Positions 53,295 through 62,808 of a DNA stretch of 64,000 nucleotides are shown here, in pieces. The notes under the pieces were generated by a model that was not told the DNA's origin, searched no databases, and saw nothing but the letters and a program-made list of their open reading frames with translations. The position numbers were made by a program, and so were the translations under genes. Every line of letters starts with the position of its first letter. Positions within the stretch are counted from its first letter, which is position 1. Origin of the DNA: an uncultured Fodinibius sp. (GTDB lineage Bacteria; Bacteroidota; Rhodothermia; Balneolales; Balneolaceae); the NCBI GenBank assembly GCA_913056235.1, contig CAJXMW010000001.1:1302001-1366000 (forward strand), in the 5' to 3' direction.

Positions 53295-53711
53295 TTAGTA
53301 TGGATCATCGTCTCCACCACCCCCACCGGATGAAGGATTACCGCTTACGACGGTGTGAGCGTGATCAGCATTATTGATCCATACCACTTCGGTGTTGGGA
53401 GCCACGGTGAGATTACTGGGCTGGAAAGAATTGCCTTCCATATTGACGGTGTCTCGTTCGGCAGATGAAGTTGCCGAAGATACCGTAATTTGTCCCTGCA
53501 TGTCGGCCGAATGTATTTCACAGTAGTAATCAAAAGTGCCCTCGCTTTCGAAAGTATAGCTATAGGTGCCGCCCGGGGAAATGTTACCACTGTTAAAGTT
53601 AACAGATGGTTTATTGTTATCGGAGCTTGTGGATTGGCAGCCATTCAAAATGAGTGCAAATAATACCAGTACAGTTATAGCTAATCGCCGGATGGTTGTT
53701 AAGGCAGACAT
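53295..53711 (-). CDS. Lipoprotein with a circularly permuted cupredoxin-like domain
   Basis: A 138-residue lipoprotein; lipobox 'LILNGC' puts the lipidated Cys at 25. Residues 36-77 ('NISPGGTYSYTFESEGTFD', 'YYCEIHSADMQGQITV') look like the C-terminal half of a plastocyanin domain. Residues 89-123 ('VNMEGNSFQPSNLTVAPNTE', 'WINNADHAHTVVSG') look like its N-terminal half. All four type 1 copper ligands are therefore present, but in permuted order: Cys64, His67, Met71 and His119. The tail is Gly/Asp-rich. It is probably an electron carrier anchored to a membrane. The normal family has the HTV half first. Confidence 0.7.
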   Translation of the reverse strand: MSALTTIRRLAITVLVLFALILNGCQSTSSDNNKPSVNFNSGNISPGGTYSYTFESEGTFDYYCEIHSADMQGQITVSSATSSAERDTVNMEGNSFQPSNLTVAPNTEVVWINNADHAHTVVSGNPSSGGGGGDDDPY

Positions 53712-53791
53712 ATCAGATTGATCTTGTTAGAGTTATTGAGATCGTTCTGTATGTCTATACAGTGAAGTGAAAGAAAGGGTTGCCTTTTAAT

Positions 53792-56680
53792 TTAGGCCAA
53801 TGTCTTTGCCAATAGCTGAGCTGGATGGAGAGCGTGCCGGTGGGTTCCGTGTTGAATTTGATGGCGGCACGAAAATCCGGGGGCACAGACGAGAGCATCA
53901 TCCGGCAGGGAACGTACCGCAGGGAACAGGCGCTGTTCGCCGATATCCATTGACACCTTATAGTGGTCCGCTTCGTAGCCGAAGCTCCCGGCCATTCCAC
54001 AGCAGCCCGTGTCCATGATGGTGGGTTTAAAGCCGGTTATCTCCAGAGCATTGCGTAGTGACGAATTGCCAATTAAGGACTTGGCGTGGCAATGTCCGTG
54101 AACATATACTTTTTTCTTTTTGGGGGATTGGGGACGGGCCTGTTCATCCGAAAGGGCTTTTGCAATAAACTCCTCAAAGGTGTAACTCCGATCTGAAACC
54201 TGTTGGGCAGCTTTCAACTGATCATCATCACACAAGTCCAAATATTCGTCGCGGAGAGTCAGAATTTCGGAAGGTTCCAATCCTATAATTGGGATTTCAT
54301 TTTCTGCAAAATTGGCAAGCCGAGGCAGGTTTTCGTCCAGCACTTGCTTGGCGTGGGTCAGCATGCCTTTGGAAATTTGCGGACGTCCCACTTCGTGAAA
54401 GTCCGGTACATGCACGTTGTATCCCAGCGATTCAAGTACCTGCACCGCAGACTTGCCGATCTCTGGATCGTGATAATTGGTAAAAATATCAACCAATAAA
54501 ACGACTTTTCCCTTCCTCTTATCACCGAGCTTGTGATCAGATGAATTTTGATGTTCTTTAAACCAGTCCATAAACGTTTGTTCAGCAAAGGTGGGCAACG
54601 CCCGGCGCTTGTCGATGCCCGCAAATTGTTGCAGTAGCTCTTTAATGGCAGGTTGCTCCATCATCCAGTTGGAGAGACGTGGAAACATGCTGGCCAGCGG
54701 GTAGAGTTTGCCGGCCTGGCCAAAGAACCGTTCTCCCAGCGAAAGCCCGTTTTCTTCGTGCCAGCCCTGCATGAATTCAGCCTTCATACGCGCCATATCC
54801 ACATTTGCGGGACATTCGCTTTTGCAGGCTTTACAGCTAAGGCAAAGATCAAGGGCATCACGCAACTCTTCTGATTGAAAGGCCTCTTTTTGCTTGCCCG
54901 AAAATAGCTGCCGAAACAGGTTAGCGCGTCCTCGGGTAGTATCCTTTTCATTTTTTGTAGCCATATATGAGGGGCACATAGTGCCGCCACTATCAGCGAG
55001 TTTGCGACAGACACCTGCGCCATTGCAGAGCTCAACAGCATCAGCGAAACTTTCTTCCTTGCGCCAGTTGAAATGCGTATCAACCTGGGGACGTTGGTAA
55101 TCGGGTGAATAGCGCAGATCCTGTTCCATCGGCTCGGGATCAGTAATCTTGCCGGGGTTAAAGATGTGTGCGGGATCCCAGATCTGTTTTACCCGTTTTA
55201 GCAGCGGCATCATTTGGGGCCCCAATACCTTTTCGATGTAGGGAGCACGGGTGCGGCCATCGCCGTGTTCCCCCGACAGTGAACCGCGGTAACTACGTAC
55301 GAGGTCAGCTATTTCGCCCGCCATCGCTTTCATTTTTTGGATGCCTTCCTTTTTCTGCAGGTTGATGACAGGACGCAGGTGCAGTTCGCCTACTGACGCG
55401 TGAGCATAAAACACACAGTTAGTATCGTGTTTATCTAAAATTTTCTGAAAATCGTCGATATAGTCCGGCAGGTCGGGTACGCGCACAGCGGTATCCTCAC
55501 AGAAGGTAGGCGTTCGTCCCTCGGAGCCAAGCCCCATGAGCAGTCCCAGCCCTGCTTTGCGAAGATTCCAGACGCGATCGATTTTTTCGTCTTTAGTAAT
55601 AATTGGCGTGGATTGGCTGAGTCCCAACTGTTGAAGTCGCTCTGCCAGGTTTTGGGCTTTTTCTGTTAGATCTTGCAGGTCATCCCCATCAAACTGTATA
55701 ATCAGTATACACTTGGGGTCGCCATCGAGGAAAAAGCGGTTTTCGCGCTGTTCAATATTGCCTTTGGTCGCATCCAGGATGATGTCATCAACAAGCTCAG
55801 CTGCTGCAGGATCTTCTTTGACCACTTCAACGGTGGCTTCCAGGGCTTTACGGATGCTGGGAAAATGTGGCGCCAGCACGACCGATTCGGAATCTCTCTG
55901 GACTAGTCTAACTTTGGCGGCGGATGTCATCGCCAGCGTGCCTTCGCTGCCACAAAGTAGTTCGGCCATATTGAAGGGACGTCCGTCGGGATTAAAGGGT
56001 TGCATTTCACAAAGCCGATCCAGGGCATAGCCGGTGTTTCGCCGGATGATATCGGGATGAGGATAGTTTTCCAGAATCTTTTCTTGATGTTTGCGGACAA
56101 GGGAAATCATTTCGCGGTAAATATGTCCCTCGAGCGTGTCAAGTTGTAGCTTAGCTTCTAGCTCATTTTCACTGAGCGGCTTGAAAGTAACTCGGGAGCC
56201 GTCGCTCAGTACGGCGTCAATTTCCAGAATATGTTCGCGGGTGGTCTTGTGTTTGATGGAAAAAATTCCGCACGAGTTGTTGCCGATCATACCGCCCAGC
56301 ATGCAGCGGTTGGTGGTGGCGGTGTCAGGTCCAAAAAGGAGGCCATGCTTCCCGGCTTCCCGGTTCAGACTGTCGCGGATGACGCCCGGCTGCACGTGTG
56401 CATGCCGGTTTTGGGAATCAATTTCCACAATTTTGTTCATCTTACGACCCACATCCATTACAATACCATTGCCGGTGGTTTGACCAGCCAGACTGGTGCC
56501 GGCGCCGCGGGCGGTGATAGTGTGTCCCTCTTGCTGGGCCCACTTTACAATAGAGACGATCTCTTGTGCTGTACCGGGAAAGGCAACGCCTTCAGGCAGC
56601 TCTTCGTAGCTGGAGGCATCGTTGGCATAGAGTCGGCGTGTTTGCTCATCAAAATAAATCGCAGAAGTGGGTTGATCCAT
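53792..56680 (-). CDS. FAD- and Fe-S-binding oxidoreductase, YdiJ / D-2-hydroxyglutarate dehydrogenase-like
   Basis: A 962-residue fusion. Residues 30-270 form a PCMH-type FAD domain ('ITARGAGTSLAGQTTGNG'), 270-520 the FAD-oxidase C domain ('GEHGDGRTRAPYIE'), and about 575-650 two ferredoxin-like clusters ('CNGAGVCRK...' and 'CLSCKACKSECP'). The C-terminal part has a CCG-type motif, 'DTGCCGMAGSFGYE'. E. coli YdiJ, with this layout, oxidises D-2-hydroxyglutarate; D-lactate is an alternative substrate in relatives. The next gene on the strand side is an L-2-hydroxyglutarate oxidase homologue, which supports a 2-hydroxyglutarate role. Confidence 0.82.
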   Translation of the reverse strand: MDQPTSAIYFDEQTRRLYANDASSYEELPEGVAFPGTAQEIVSIVKWAQQEGHTITARGAGTSLAGQTTGNGIVMDVGRKMNKIVEIDSQNRHAHVQPGVIRDSLNREAGKHGLLFGPDTATTNRCMLGGMIGNNSCGIFSIKHKTTREHILEIDAVLSDGSRVTFKPLSENELEAKLQLDTLEGHIYREMISLVRKHQEKILENYPHPDIIRRNTGYALDRLCEMQPFNPDGRPFNMAELLCGSEGTLAMTSAAKVRLVQRDSESVVLAPHFPSIRKALEATVEVVKEDPAAAELVDDIILDATKGNIEQRENRFFLDGDPKCILIIQFDGDDLQDLTEKAQNLAERLQQLGLSQSTPIITKDEKIDRVWNLRKAGLGLLMGLGSEGRTPTFCEDTAVRVPDLPDYIDDFQKILDKHDTNCVFYAHASVGELHLRPVINLQKKEGIQKMKAMAGEIADLVRSYRGSLSGEHGDGRTRAPYIEKVLGPQMMPLLKRVKQIWDPAHIFNPGKITDPEPMEQDLRYSPDYQRPQVDTHFNWRKEESFADAVELCNGAGVCRKLADSGGTMCPSYMATKNEKDTTRGRANLFRQLFSGKQKEAFQSEELRDALDLCLSCKACKSECPANVDMARMKAEFMQGWHEENGLSLGERFFGQAGKLYPLASMFPRLSNWMMEQPAIKELLQQFAGIDKRRALPTFAEQTFMDWFKEHQNSSDHKLGDKRKGKVVLLVDIFTNYHDPEIGKSAVQVLESLGYNVHVPDFHEVGRPQISKGMLTHAKQVLDENLPRLANFAENEIPIIGLEPSEILTLRDEYLDLCDDDQLKAAQQVSDRSYTFEEFIAKALSDEQARPQSPKKKKVYVHGHCHAKSLIGNSSLRNALEITGFKPTIMDTGCCGMAGSFGYEADHYKVSMDIGEQRLFPAVRSLPDDALVCAPGFSCRHQIQHGTHRHALHPAQLLAKTLA

Positions 56681-56784
56681 CAGTACCTATCTTGAACTAG
56701 TGGTAGAGCTTATAAGCTAACAATTTGTGCAGATGTTCAAAATATTTATGTGTTACAACTCTGCAGGGATTATGGCAGTATGAA

Positions 56785-57987
56785 CTACAGCGCGAAGGTA
56801 TCTTGGGCTCGTTTTACAATCTCATCACCAATGGCTAATCCTGCCGTTGCTGCAGGACTCGGGGCGTTGAGTACATGAATTTCACTGCTGGTGGCTTTGA
56901 ATTGAAAATCGTCAATGATTTCTCCCTGTGGACTCAAAGCCATAGCCCGAACGCCGGAGGGAGAGGGCTTGAGGTGATGAGGCTGAATAGCTGGAATCAG
57001 GTCTTGCAAGCCTTCTACAAAAGCCTTCTTGGAAAAAGATCGGTACCACTCGTCAAGACCCATTTGCCAGTGCTGTTTGGCTAGCTTCCAGAAGCCGGGA
57101 AAGTTGAGGGTCTCAATGGTTTCATTCAGATCAAATGAAAGTTTGTCGTATCCTTCGCGTTTGAAGGCAAATACCGCGTTGGGTCCGCATTCGACTGCTC
57201 CGCGTACCATCTTGGTGAAGTGAACGCCCAGGAAGGGGAAAGCGGGATTTGGCATAGGATAGATGAGTCCGTTCACAAAGTGCTCCGCTTCGGGTTTGAG
57301 CTCGTAATACTCGCCCCGGAATGGCACAATTTGAAGATCCGGTTGAATGCCGGCAGATTCGGCCACGTGGTCGCTGTACAGTCCTGCACAGTTAATCAGG
57401 TAGCGACCGCCAAACGTATCTGATTGGGTGACGACTGATAGGTCAGTGCCATTGTTTTGGATGTTGGTTACTTCTTGTCCACAGGCCACGGTGTTGCCTT
57501 TCTGCTCGATAAGGGTACGCAGTTGCTTGCAAACTCCTACATAATCAACAATGCCAGAGCACGGCACATGAATGGCTTTAATCCCATTGGCATAAGGTTC
57601 AATTTCGGCCAGTTCTTCGGGACCAATTTTTTTGATACCCTCAATGCCGTTAATCTGACCCGTCTCAAAAATGCGATCCAACCGGGACAGGTCTTCTTCT
57701 TTGGTGGCAACGATTACTTTACCGCATATTTCATAATCGACGCCGTGCTTTTCACAAAAGTCAACAAGCTGGTGACGTCCTTCCACACAGTTTTTGGCGC
57801 GATAGCTGTTAGGATCGTAGTAAATACCAGAATGGATAACGCCGCTGTTATTGCCGGTTTGGTGCGCGGCTACCCGATCTTCTTTTTCAAGCACTAGAAT
57901 ATCAATATCCGGATAGGCAAGCGAAAGTTTGTGAGCTGTTGACAGGCCCACGATGCCTGCCCCAACTATGATAAAATCATAAGTCAT
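56785..57987 (-). CDS. lhgO: L-2-hydroxyglutarate oxidase
   Basis: A 400-residue FAD-dependent oxidoreductase of the DAO family; the ATG at 57987 puts 'YDFIIVGAGIVGLSTAH' at the N-terminus, where an in-frame start at 58038 would add 17 residues. Family features: 'HQTGNNSGVIHSGIYYDPNS' and 'FPFLGVHFTKMVRGAVECGP'. The enzyme oxidises L-2-hydroxyglutarate to 2-oxoglutarate and passes electrons to the quinone pool. It is upstream of the YdiJ-like gene on the same strand (104-base gap), so both enantiomers could be handled together. Confidence 0.88.
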   Translation of the reverse strand: MTYDFIIVGAGIVGLSTAHKLSLAYPDIDILVLEKEDRVAAHQTGNNSGVIHSGIYYDPNSYRAKNCVEGRHQLVDFCEKHGVDYEICGKVIVATKEEDLSRLDRIFETGQINGIEGIKKIGPEELAEIEPYANGIKAIHVPCSGIVDYVGVCKQLRTLIEQKGNTVACGQEVTNIQNNGTDLSVVTQSDTFGGRYLINCAGLYSDHVAESAGIQPDLQIVPFRGEYYELKPEAEHFVNGLIYPMPNPAFPFLGVHFTKMVRGAVECGPNAVFAFKREGYDKLSFDLNETIETLNFPGFWKLAKQHWQMGLDEWYRSFSKKAFVEGLQDLIPAIQPHHLKPSPSGVRAMALSPQGEIIDDFQFKATSSEIHVLNAPSPAATAGLAIGDEIVKRAQDTFAL

Positions 57988-58053
57988 GCGATAGAAATCT
58001 GTTTGACGAAAAATTAGTCGCCTAAAATACAAAATCAATGGGTGGGGATAAAT

Positions 58054-58093
58054 AAAAGAGGCCGACCCGAACCAAATTGGGACGGCCTCTTTT
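58054..58093. terminator. Bidirectional intrinsic terminator
   Basis: AAAAGAGGCCG pairs with CGGCCTCTTTT across an 18-base loop. It can stop the residual susCD transcript (minus strand) before lhgO. Confidence 0.75.
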
Positions 58094-58108
58094 GTATGAG
58101 GTGCCTTA

Positions 58109-58425
58109 TCACAAGTTTTCAGCTTCAGGTATGGGAAAACTCACCCAAACATTATCACCGCTGCTGTTAAAGTCGCCAAGTCCGGCGGCACTGCGGATAA
58201 CATTGATGTCACCTTCGGCGTCATCGAGATCACCCGTATTATTGCGTCGTGCCAGGGCCTCTGCCCGAAGTAGAAGCAGTTCGGCATTGCGAATAATTGG
58301 GATAGTTCCCACTGGTATCAAAACATAGGTCAATAAAATTTGGAGTAGTAGTTATCGGTACGCTATAGGTGTTACCGGTGTTCTCGTTATGAAATAATCC
58401 CTGGTTGATGTCCGAGTGTATTTAG
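58109..58425 (-). pseudogene. susD/ragB remnant (C-terminal region)
   Basis: Two minus-strand frames together resemble a SusD/RagB outer-membrane lipoprotein end. 'INQGLFHNENTGNTYSVPIT' leads into 'FDTSGNYP' (about 58425-58290), then in another frame comes 'IPIIRNAELLLLRAEALARR' with 'INVIRSAAGL' and 'FPIPEAENL' at the stop. SusD proteins normally continue for hundreds of residues before this. The frameshift, short length and internal deletion show decay. Confidence 0.6.
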
Positions 58426-58429
58426 TTAT

Positions 58430-58912
58430 TCGTTAGTGCAACATTTAGCTTTGCACTGAACTGGTGAGCCAGGTTGGCCCGCATGGAAAATGTTGGCACC
58501 TACCAGCAAATCACCGGAATTGGCATCGAAGACCGTACTGGTTGCGGTAAACTGGGCAAAGCTGGTTTGATAAATAAAACAGTAGTATCCCCAGTACCAA
58601 TATAGGTTTGTAGCTTGATTTTATAGCAATAAGGATTTGGGATTGATGGATTTAACCTAAATTAAATTATTCCAATTGGCGGCAAGGAGATATGTTTTTG
58701 TGATGAGCATCAGATATTAGTATGTGAATAGTGGATGGGGTGGGAGGAAGATTTAATCGGCCGATATACGCTGACCTTCTGATTTGAACCATTTTCGATG
58801 CGGCGGGAATTAAATAGCTCTCAAATAAATTTTAAATCAACAAACAATAAGGTACTTTGTAAAGTTGTTTAACAATACGAAATTATTAACCTGACAGTCA
58901 GACGCTTGATTT
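58430..58912. other. Degenerate region with a possible susC remnant
   Basis: On the minus strand at about 58450-58590 a short frame reads 'STVFDANSGDLLVGANIF', which resembles the carboxypeptidase-regulatory-like domain at the start of SusC/TonB-dependent transporters. Its position upstream of the susD remnant fits the usual susC-susD order. The remaining 300 bases before the thioredoxin-like gene hold nothing recognisable. Confidence 0.4.
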
Positions 58913-59470
58913 ATGATCACCAACAGTATGTACAAATTTGTGCTCCTCATAGTATTGGCAGCATTTATCGGTTGCAGCTCATCTGATGAGCCAAACAAGC
59001 AAAAAGAGACAGCTGGCCAAAACAAGTCCGAGCCGTCCACACCAGCTGGCTATGTTAAACAGGCATCTTTTACCGATTTTGATGGGAGTAGTGTTCCTAT
59101 TTCAAAATTTCAGGGTAAAGTGGTAATGATTGATTTCTGGGAGACGTGGTGCAAGCCCTGTATTGCTAGTTTTCCTACCTTGGAAAAGCTTCAGAAAGAG
59201 TACAGCGAAAATTTTGTAGTGCTGGCTGTAACTCCGGGTTTTACAGATACCCAGCAAGATGCGCAGACTTTTGCCAGTAATCACGACTACTCTTTTACCT
59301 ACCTGATGGATGCCAATAATCTTCATCAAAAGTTGGGAGTGCGGAGCATCCCGTATAAGGTGTTTGTGGATCCTGAAGGGAATCTCATCAAAGAGTCAAG
59401 GGGTAGTTACGGACCGGAAGAAGACTATAAGCAGATCAAAAAAATTATTGAAAAGCATAAGAAATCGTAA
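58913..59470 (+). CDS. TlpA/ResA-like thioredoxin lipoprotein
   Basis: A 185-residue protein. A signal peptide with lipobox 'LAAFIGC' (Cys21) anchors it to a membrane. The thioredoxin fold is redoxin-type: 'VVMIDFWETWCKPCIASFPT' contains the redox-active WCKPC pair, and 'GVRSIPYKVFVDPEG' the cis-Pro. It probably reduces or matures extracytoplasmic proteins such as cytochromes c. It starts 440 bases from the decayed susCD remnant, and ahcY follows. Confidence 0.87.
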   Translation: MITNSMYKFVLLIVLAAFIGCSSSDEPNKQKETAGQNKSEPSTPAGYVKQASFTDFDGSSVPISKFQGKVVMIDFWETWCKPCIASFPTLEKLQKEYSENFVVLAVTPGFTDTQQDAQTFASNHDYSFTYLMDANNLHQKLGVRSIPYKVFVDPEGNLIKESRGSYGPEEDYKQIKKIIEKHKKS

Positions 59471-59502
59471 TCTGCCGCATGTGTTATTTCTATGGCAGAA
59501 TG

Positions 59503-59533
59503 TTGAGTTAAGCAGGTAAATCTTGTATTTTTA
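59503..59533 (+). promoter_or_regulatory. Possible promoter of ahcY
   Basis: TTG at 59503-59505 and TATTTTTA at 59526-59533, 20 bases apart, resemble the Bacteroidota-type -33/-7 elements (TTG and TAnnTTTG). The last position does not match. The ahcY start is 36 bases downstream. Confidence 0.3.
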
Positions 59534-59569
59534 GAAACTTTCACAAAACGAAAAAAACAGAACACATCC

Positions 59570-60880
59570 ATGGCACAGAAGGTAAAAGAGAAACTTCCAT
59601 ATAAAGTTAAGGATATTGGACTGGCCGAGTTTGGCCGCAAAGAAATTCGATTGGCCGAGGCAGAAATGCCCGGACTGATGGCCCTCCGCGAAGAGTATGC
59701 GGATGAACAACCGTTGGAAGGGGCGCGCATTGCGGGCTGCCTGCATATGACGGTTCAGACGGCCGTGCTCATTGAAACCCTGCTCGAACTTGGAGCTGAC
59801 GTTCAATGGTCATCGTGCAATATCTTTTCTACCCAGGATCACGCTGCCGCAGCAATGGCTGATCGGGGCGTTCCGGTGTATGCCTGGAAGGGAATGAATG
59901 AAGAAGAATTCTGGTGGGCCATTGAGCAGACGCTCTTTTTTGAGGATGGCGAACCGCTGAATATGATTCTGGACGACGGCGGTGATCTCACCAAGCTGGT
60001 TCACGAGGAATATCCTGAATTGCTTGACGGTATCAACGGTATTTCTGAAGAAACGACGACCGGCGTAAATCGCCTATACAAGATGGCGAAAAACGGTACG
60101 CTCGGTGCACCGGCCATCAACGTGAATGACTCGGTAACCAAGTCGAAATTTGATAATAAGTACGGCTGTCGCGAGTCTTGTGTAGATGCGGTAAAACGTG
60201 CTACCGATGTAATGTTGGCTGGTAAAGTAGCGGTGGTTGCCGGTTTCGGCGATGTTGGAAAAGGCTCTGCTGCTTCACTTCGTGGCGGTGGTGCTCGTGT
60301 AATAGTTACCGAGATTGATCCTATTTGCGCACTGCAGGCCGCAATGGAAGGTTACGAAGTAATGAAGATGGACGATGCGGTTGAAGAGGCCGACATTGTT
60401 GTTACTGCTACGGGCAATAAAGACATTATTACTGAGCGTCACTTCAAGAAGATGAAGGACAAGACGATCGTCGGTAATATTGGTCACTTCGACAATGAGA
60501 TTGATGTGTCGTGGCTCAAGAATAATTCCGAGAAAGAAAATATAAAGCCGCAGGTTGATCTCTTCGAGCTGGATAACGGCAACGAAATTATCCTGCTGTC
60601 TGAAGGTCGTCTTATGAACCTTGGCAATGCTACTGGCCATCCTTCTTTTGTGATGTCCAACAGTTTTACCAACCAGACCTTGGCGCAGATTGCGCTCTGG
60701 AATCGTCCGGAAGATTTTGATCTGGAGGTGAGTGTTCTCCCCAAAGATCTGGACGAAAAAGTAGCGCGTCTGCACCTTCAGAAAATTGGTGTAGAGCTCG
60801 AAGAGCTTACCGATGAGCAGGCTGAATATATTGATGTTCCCAAGGAGGGACCATACAAGCCTGAGCATTATCGTTATTAA
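59570..60880 (+). CDS. ahcY: Adenosylhomocysteinase
   Basis: A 436-residue S-adenosylhomocysteine hydrolase. '[17 protein letters not shown]' is the substrate-binding region, '[20 protein letters not shown]' the NAD-binding Rossmann motif, and the end '[10 protein letters not shown]' is the conserved C-terminal tail with its NAD-contacting Lys and Tyr. It splits S-adenosylhomocysteine into adenosine and homocysteine and so relieves inhibition of methyltransferases. It is the high-G+C type of gene expected in this chromosome. A terminator follows. Confidence 0.95.
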   Translation: MAQKVKEKLPYKVKDIGLAEFGRKEIRLAEAEMPGLMALREEYADEQPLEGARIAGCLHMTVQTAVLIETLLELGADVQWSSCNIFSTQDHAAAAMADRGVPVYAWKGMNEEEFWWAIEQTLFFEDGEPLNMILDDGGDLTKLVHEEYPELLDGINGISEETTTGVNRLYKMAKNGTLGAPAINVNDSVTKSKFDNKYGCRESCVDAVKRATDVMLAGKVAVVAGFGDVGKGSAASLRGGGARVIVTEIDPICALQAAMEGYEVMKMDDAVEEADIVVTATGNKDIITERHFKKMKDKTIVGNIGHFDNEIDVSWLKNNSEKENIKPQVDLFELDNGNEIILLSEGRLMNLGNATGHPSFVMSNSFTNQTLAQIALWNRPEDFDLEVSVLPKDLDEKVARLHLQKIGVELEELTDEQAEYIDVPKEGPYKPEHYRY

Positions 60881-60903
60881 TTGTTAGCAGCGATTTACAT
60901 TTT

Positions 60904-60938
60904 GGCCTCATTCATCTAGCGATGGGTGAGGCCTTTTT
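60904..60938 (+). terminator. Intrinsic terminator after ahcY
   Basis: GGCCTCA pairs with TGAGGCC, with an inner CATC/GATG pairing, followed by TTTTT. It lies 24 bases after the ahcY stop. Confidence 0.85.
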
Positions 60939-60975
60939 AATGAAATTTGCTCGATGTTACCCCACCCTTGGTTCT

Positions 60976-60993
60976 CTCCCTAAAATTAGGGAG
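60976..60993. repeat. Hairpin CTCCCTAA/TTAGGGAG before gldC
   Basis: A perfect 8-bp inverted repeat with a two-base centre. Similar short hairpins are scattered in related genomes as dispersed repeats. It has no T-run. Function unknown. Confidence 0.35.
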
Positions 60994-61054
60994 GGAAACT
61001 CACAACAAGATGGGCTCATAAATTGAATATTTTAGATAACTAAGAGATAATTTT

Positions 61055-61390
61055 ATGTCCGACAACAAGAAAGAAATTAGCATCACCGTAGAATTGGACG
61101 ACAACAACGTGCCTGAAAAGATTGACTGGAATGCCACTGACAAAGAGGGCGAAGGCATCGAAAACTGCAAGGCAATGTTATTGTCGATGTGGGATCCTGA
61201 TAAGAAAGATACCCTTCGTCTTGACCTTTGGACTAAAGAGATGACCAAGGAAGAGATGAAGATCTTTTTTCATCAGACACTAGTAACCATGGCCGATACG
61301 TTGGAGAATGCTACTGAAGAAGAGTCCATGGCCGAAGATATGCGCGACTTTACTTCCTATTTCGCCGAAAAGATGGAAATCGTTGAGTAA
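61055..61390 (+). CDS. gldC: Gliding motility protein GldC
   Basis: A 111-residue protein matching GldC: 'KKEISITVELDDNNVPEKID', 'CKAMLLSMWDPDKKDTLRLD' and 'FFHQTLVTMADTLENAT'. GldC is a cytoplasmic protein found widely in Bacteroidota-like lineages; its loss weakens gliding in Flavobacterium, but many non-gliding relatives carry it. It stands alone, followed by 170 bases without a gene. Confidence 0.85.
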   Translation: MSDNKKEISITVELDDNNVPEKIDWNATDKEGEGIENCKAMLLSMWDPDKKDTLRLDLWTKEMTKEEMKIFFHQTLVTMADTLENATEEESMAEDMRDFTSYFAEKMEIVE

Positions 61391-61565
61391 AGGCAGTTAT
61401 CAGCAAGCAGTTGGCAGTATCCAGTGGGACCAATCTACTTTTAATATCATTTCGAACGAAGTGAGAAATATTTGTTTATGTAAATCATTTGGGATAAAGA
61501 TCATCTCAATGGTAAAGATGACAGTTATTCTTGCTGGTAAATGTTAAGCTGGTCACTGCTCACTG

Positions 61566-62807
61566 TTAACTATACAAAATCGAACCAAAAGAAACAGCGC
61601 TGTCTCGTTCGCGCTCATCCCATAGGTCGTAGCTGAGCACTTCGCCTTTAATGTCTGGCATGCTATTTAGAAAAGTATAAAGCGGTGGAAATCCACAGAT
61701 GCGATACGGATCCATGTCTTCCTTCATGAGTGCCAGCATTTCGTCACGCTGATTCCCCGAGGCCCGTTCAAGGAATTGTTGGTCAAAGTGTTTTACCTCA
61801 TTAAACATGGTGGAAGCGGCAGTCTCATCCCCGAACTTGTGGCCAAAATGTGCTAGGTCGCCACTAATCAGGAAAAAGGTCTCATCATCATCCCCAAAAC
61901 GACTGCGCAGAAGACTGGAAAAATTGTTGAGTTGCTGGCCAAGGTGACCATCTTCCATGTAATACAGATCATCCAGCCCGCGCGTGAGAAAGGGCACAAT
62001 CTTGAAGTCGTGGTCCCACAGGTAGCTGAGAAAAAGCAGGTGCAGCTCAATGCTGTGTTCCATACGGTGGGCGCGATCTTGCAGGGTGATGCCTGTTTCC
62101 TCTTCTGACTCCAAGAGCTGGTTGATTGCTTGTTGATCCCGTCTAATAGTGTCCAGAGGTAGTTCAAAGTCTTTGTTAACCAATACAAAAGGAGAGTTCT
62201 TGTATATCTCCGGATACAACCCGGCGTAGTGAGAGGTTGCTATGAGCACTACGCGTTTGGGTTGCAAATTTTTGATAGGAGCAAAAGCCTGCACATAACT
62301 TTCGAGAGCCACCCGCGGATCGATATGTGGGGCATACAGGGCTTTGGCAGATTCGGCAGTGGTTCTGTTTTCGGTATGCTTGGTAAAGGCCTCATCGAGA
62401 TAGTTTCGAAGTTCGCTGGGTTCTGCCGGATAGGATTTTCCGGCTGTTACCGACGAATGTAGTTTAGATTCTTCGTAGGAGGCTTCCTGTTCTTCAGCAT
62501 GAGCTTGAAAGTGATCCGATGAGAGTAGTCGGTGTTTGTCAAGAAACTGGATGAATTCAAGTAGCTGATCCGGGTTGACCTCTTCGCTCATTTGTGGCTT
62601 CAGGTCTTCGATGCTTTTTTGTCCATCAAGCAGCGAGAGCAGCGAATGTACTTCGCGGTGCAGGGCCAGGTCGTCAGTGGCATAACCGCGCTCGTCGTGA
62701 AAGTAAAGGTAGGAGTTACCGTTTTCTTCAATGGGAATAATTTGCAGGTCGCGGCGGACGCGGGGAATGGGATCCGTCTTGGAGTTGAACAATTGGTTAG
62801 TACTCAT
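61566..62807 (-). CDS. AmmeMemoRadiSam system protein B (MEMO1 family)
   Basis: A 413-residue MEMO1-like protein with an extra N-terminal domain (about 1-110), which looks like a PqqD-like winged segment ('FHDERGYATDDLALHREVHS'). The MEMO core begins at 'SSVTAGKSYPAEPSELR' and includes 'LIATSHYAGLYPEI' and 'FLISGDLAHFGHKFGDE', holding putative metal-binding His residues. The family is widespread and its enzymatic role uncertain. It starts 1 base after the nth stop, so the two are cotranscribed. Confidence 0.82.
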   Translation of the reverse strand: MSTNQLFNSKTDPIPRVRRDLQIIPIEENGNSYLYFHDERGYATDDLALHREVHSLLSLLDGQKSIEDLKPQMSEEVNPDQLLEFIQFLDKHRLLSSDHFQAHAEEQEASYEESKLHSSVTAGKSYPAEPSELRNYLDEAFTKHTENRTTAESAKALYAPHIDPRVALESYVQAFAPIKNLQPKRVVLIATSHYAGLYPEIYKNSPFVLVNKDFELPLDTIRRDQQAINQLLESEEETGITLQDRAHRMEHSIELHLLFLSYLWDHDFKIVPFLTRGLDDLYYMEDGHLGQQLNNFSSLLRSRFGDDDETFFLISGDLAHFGHKFGDETAASTMFNEVKHFDQQFLERASGNQRDEMLALMKEDMDPYRICGFPPLYTFLNSMPDIKGEVLSYDLWDERERDSAVSFGSILYS

Positions 62808-62808
62808 A

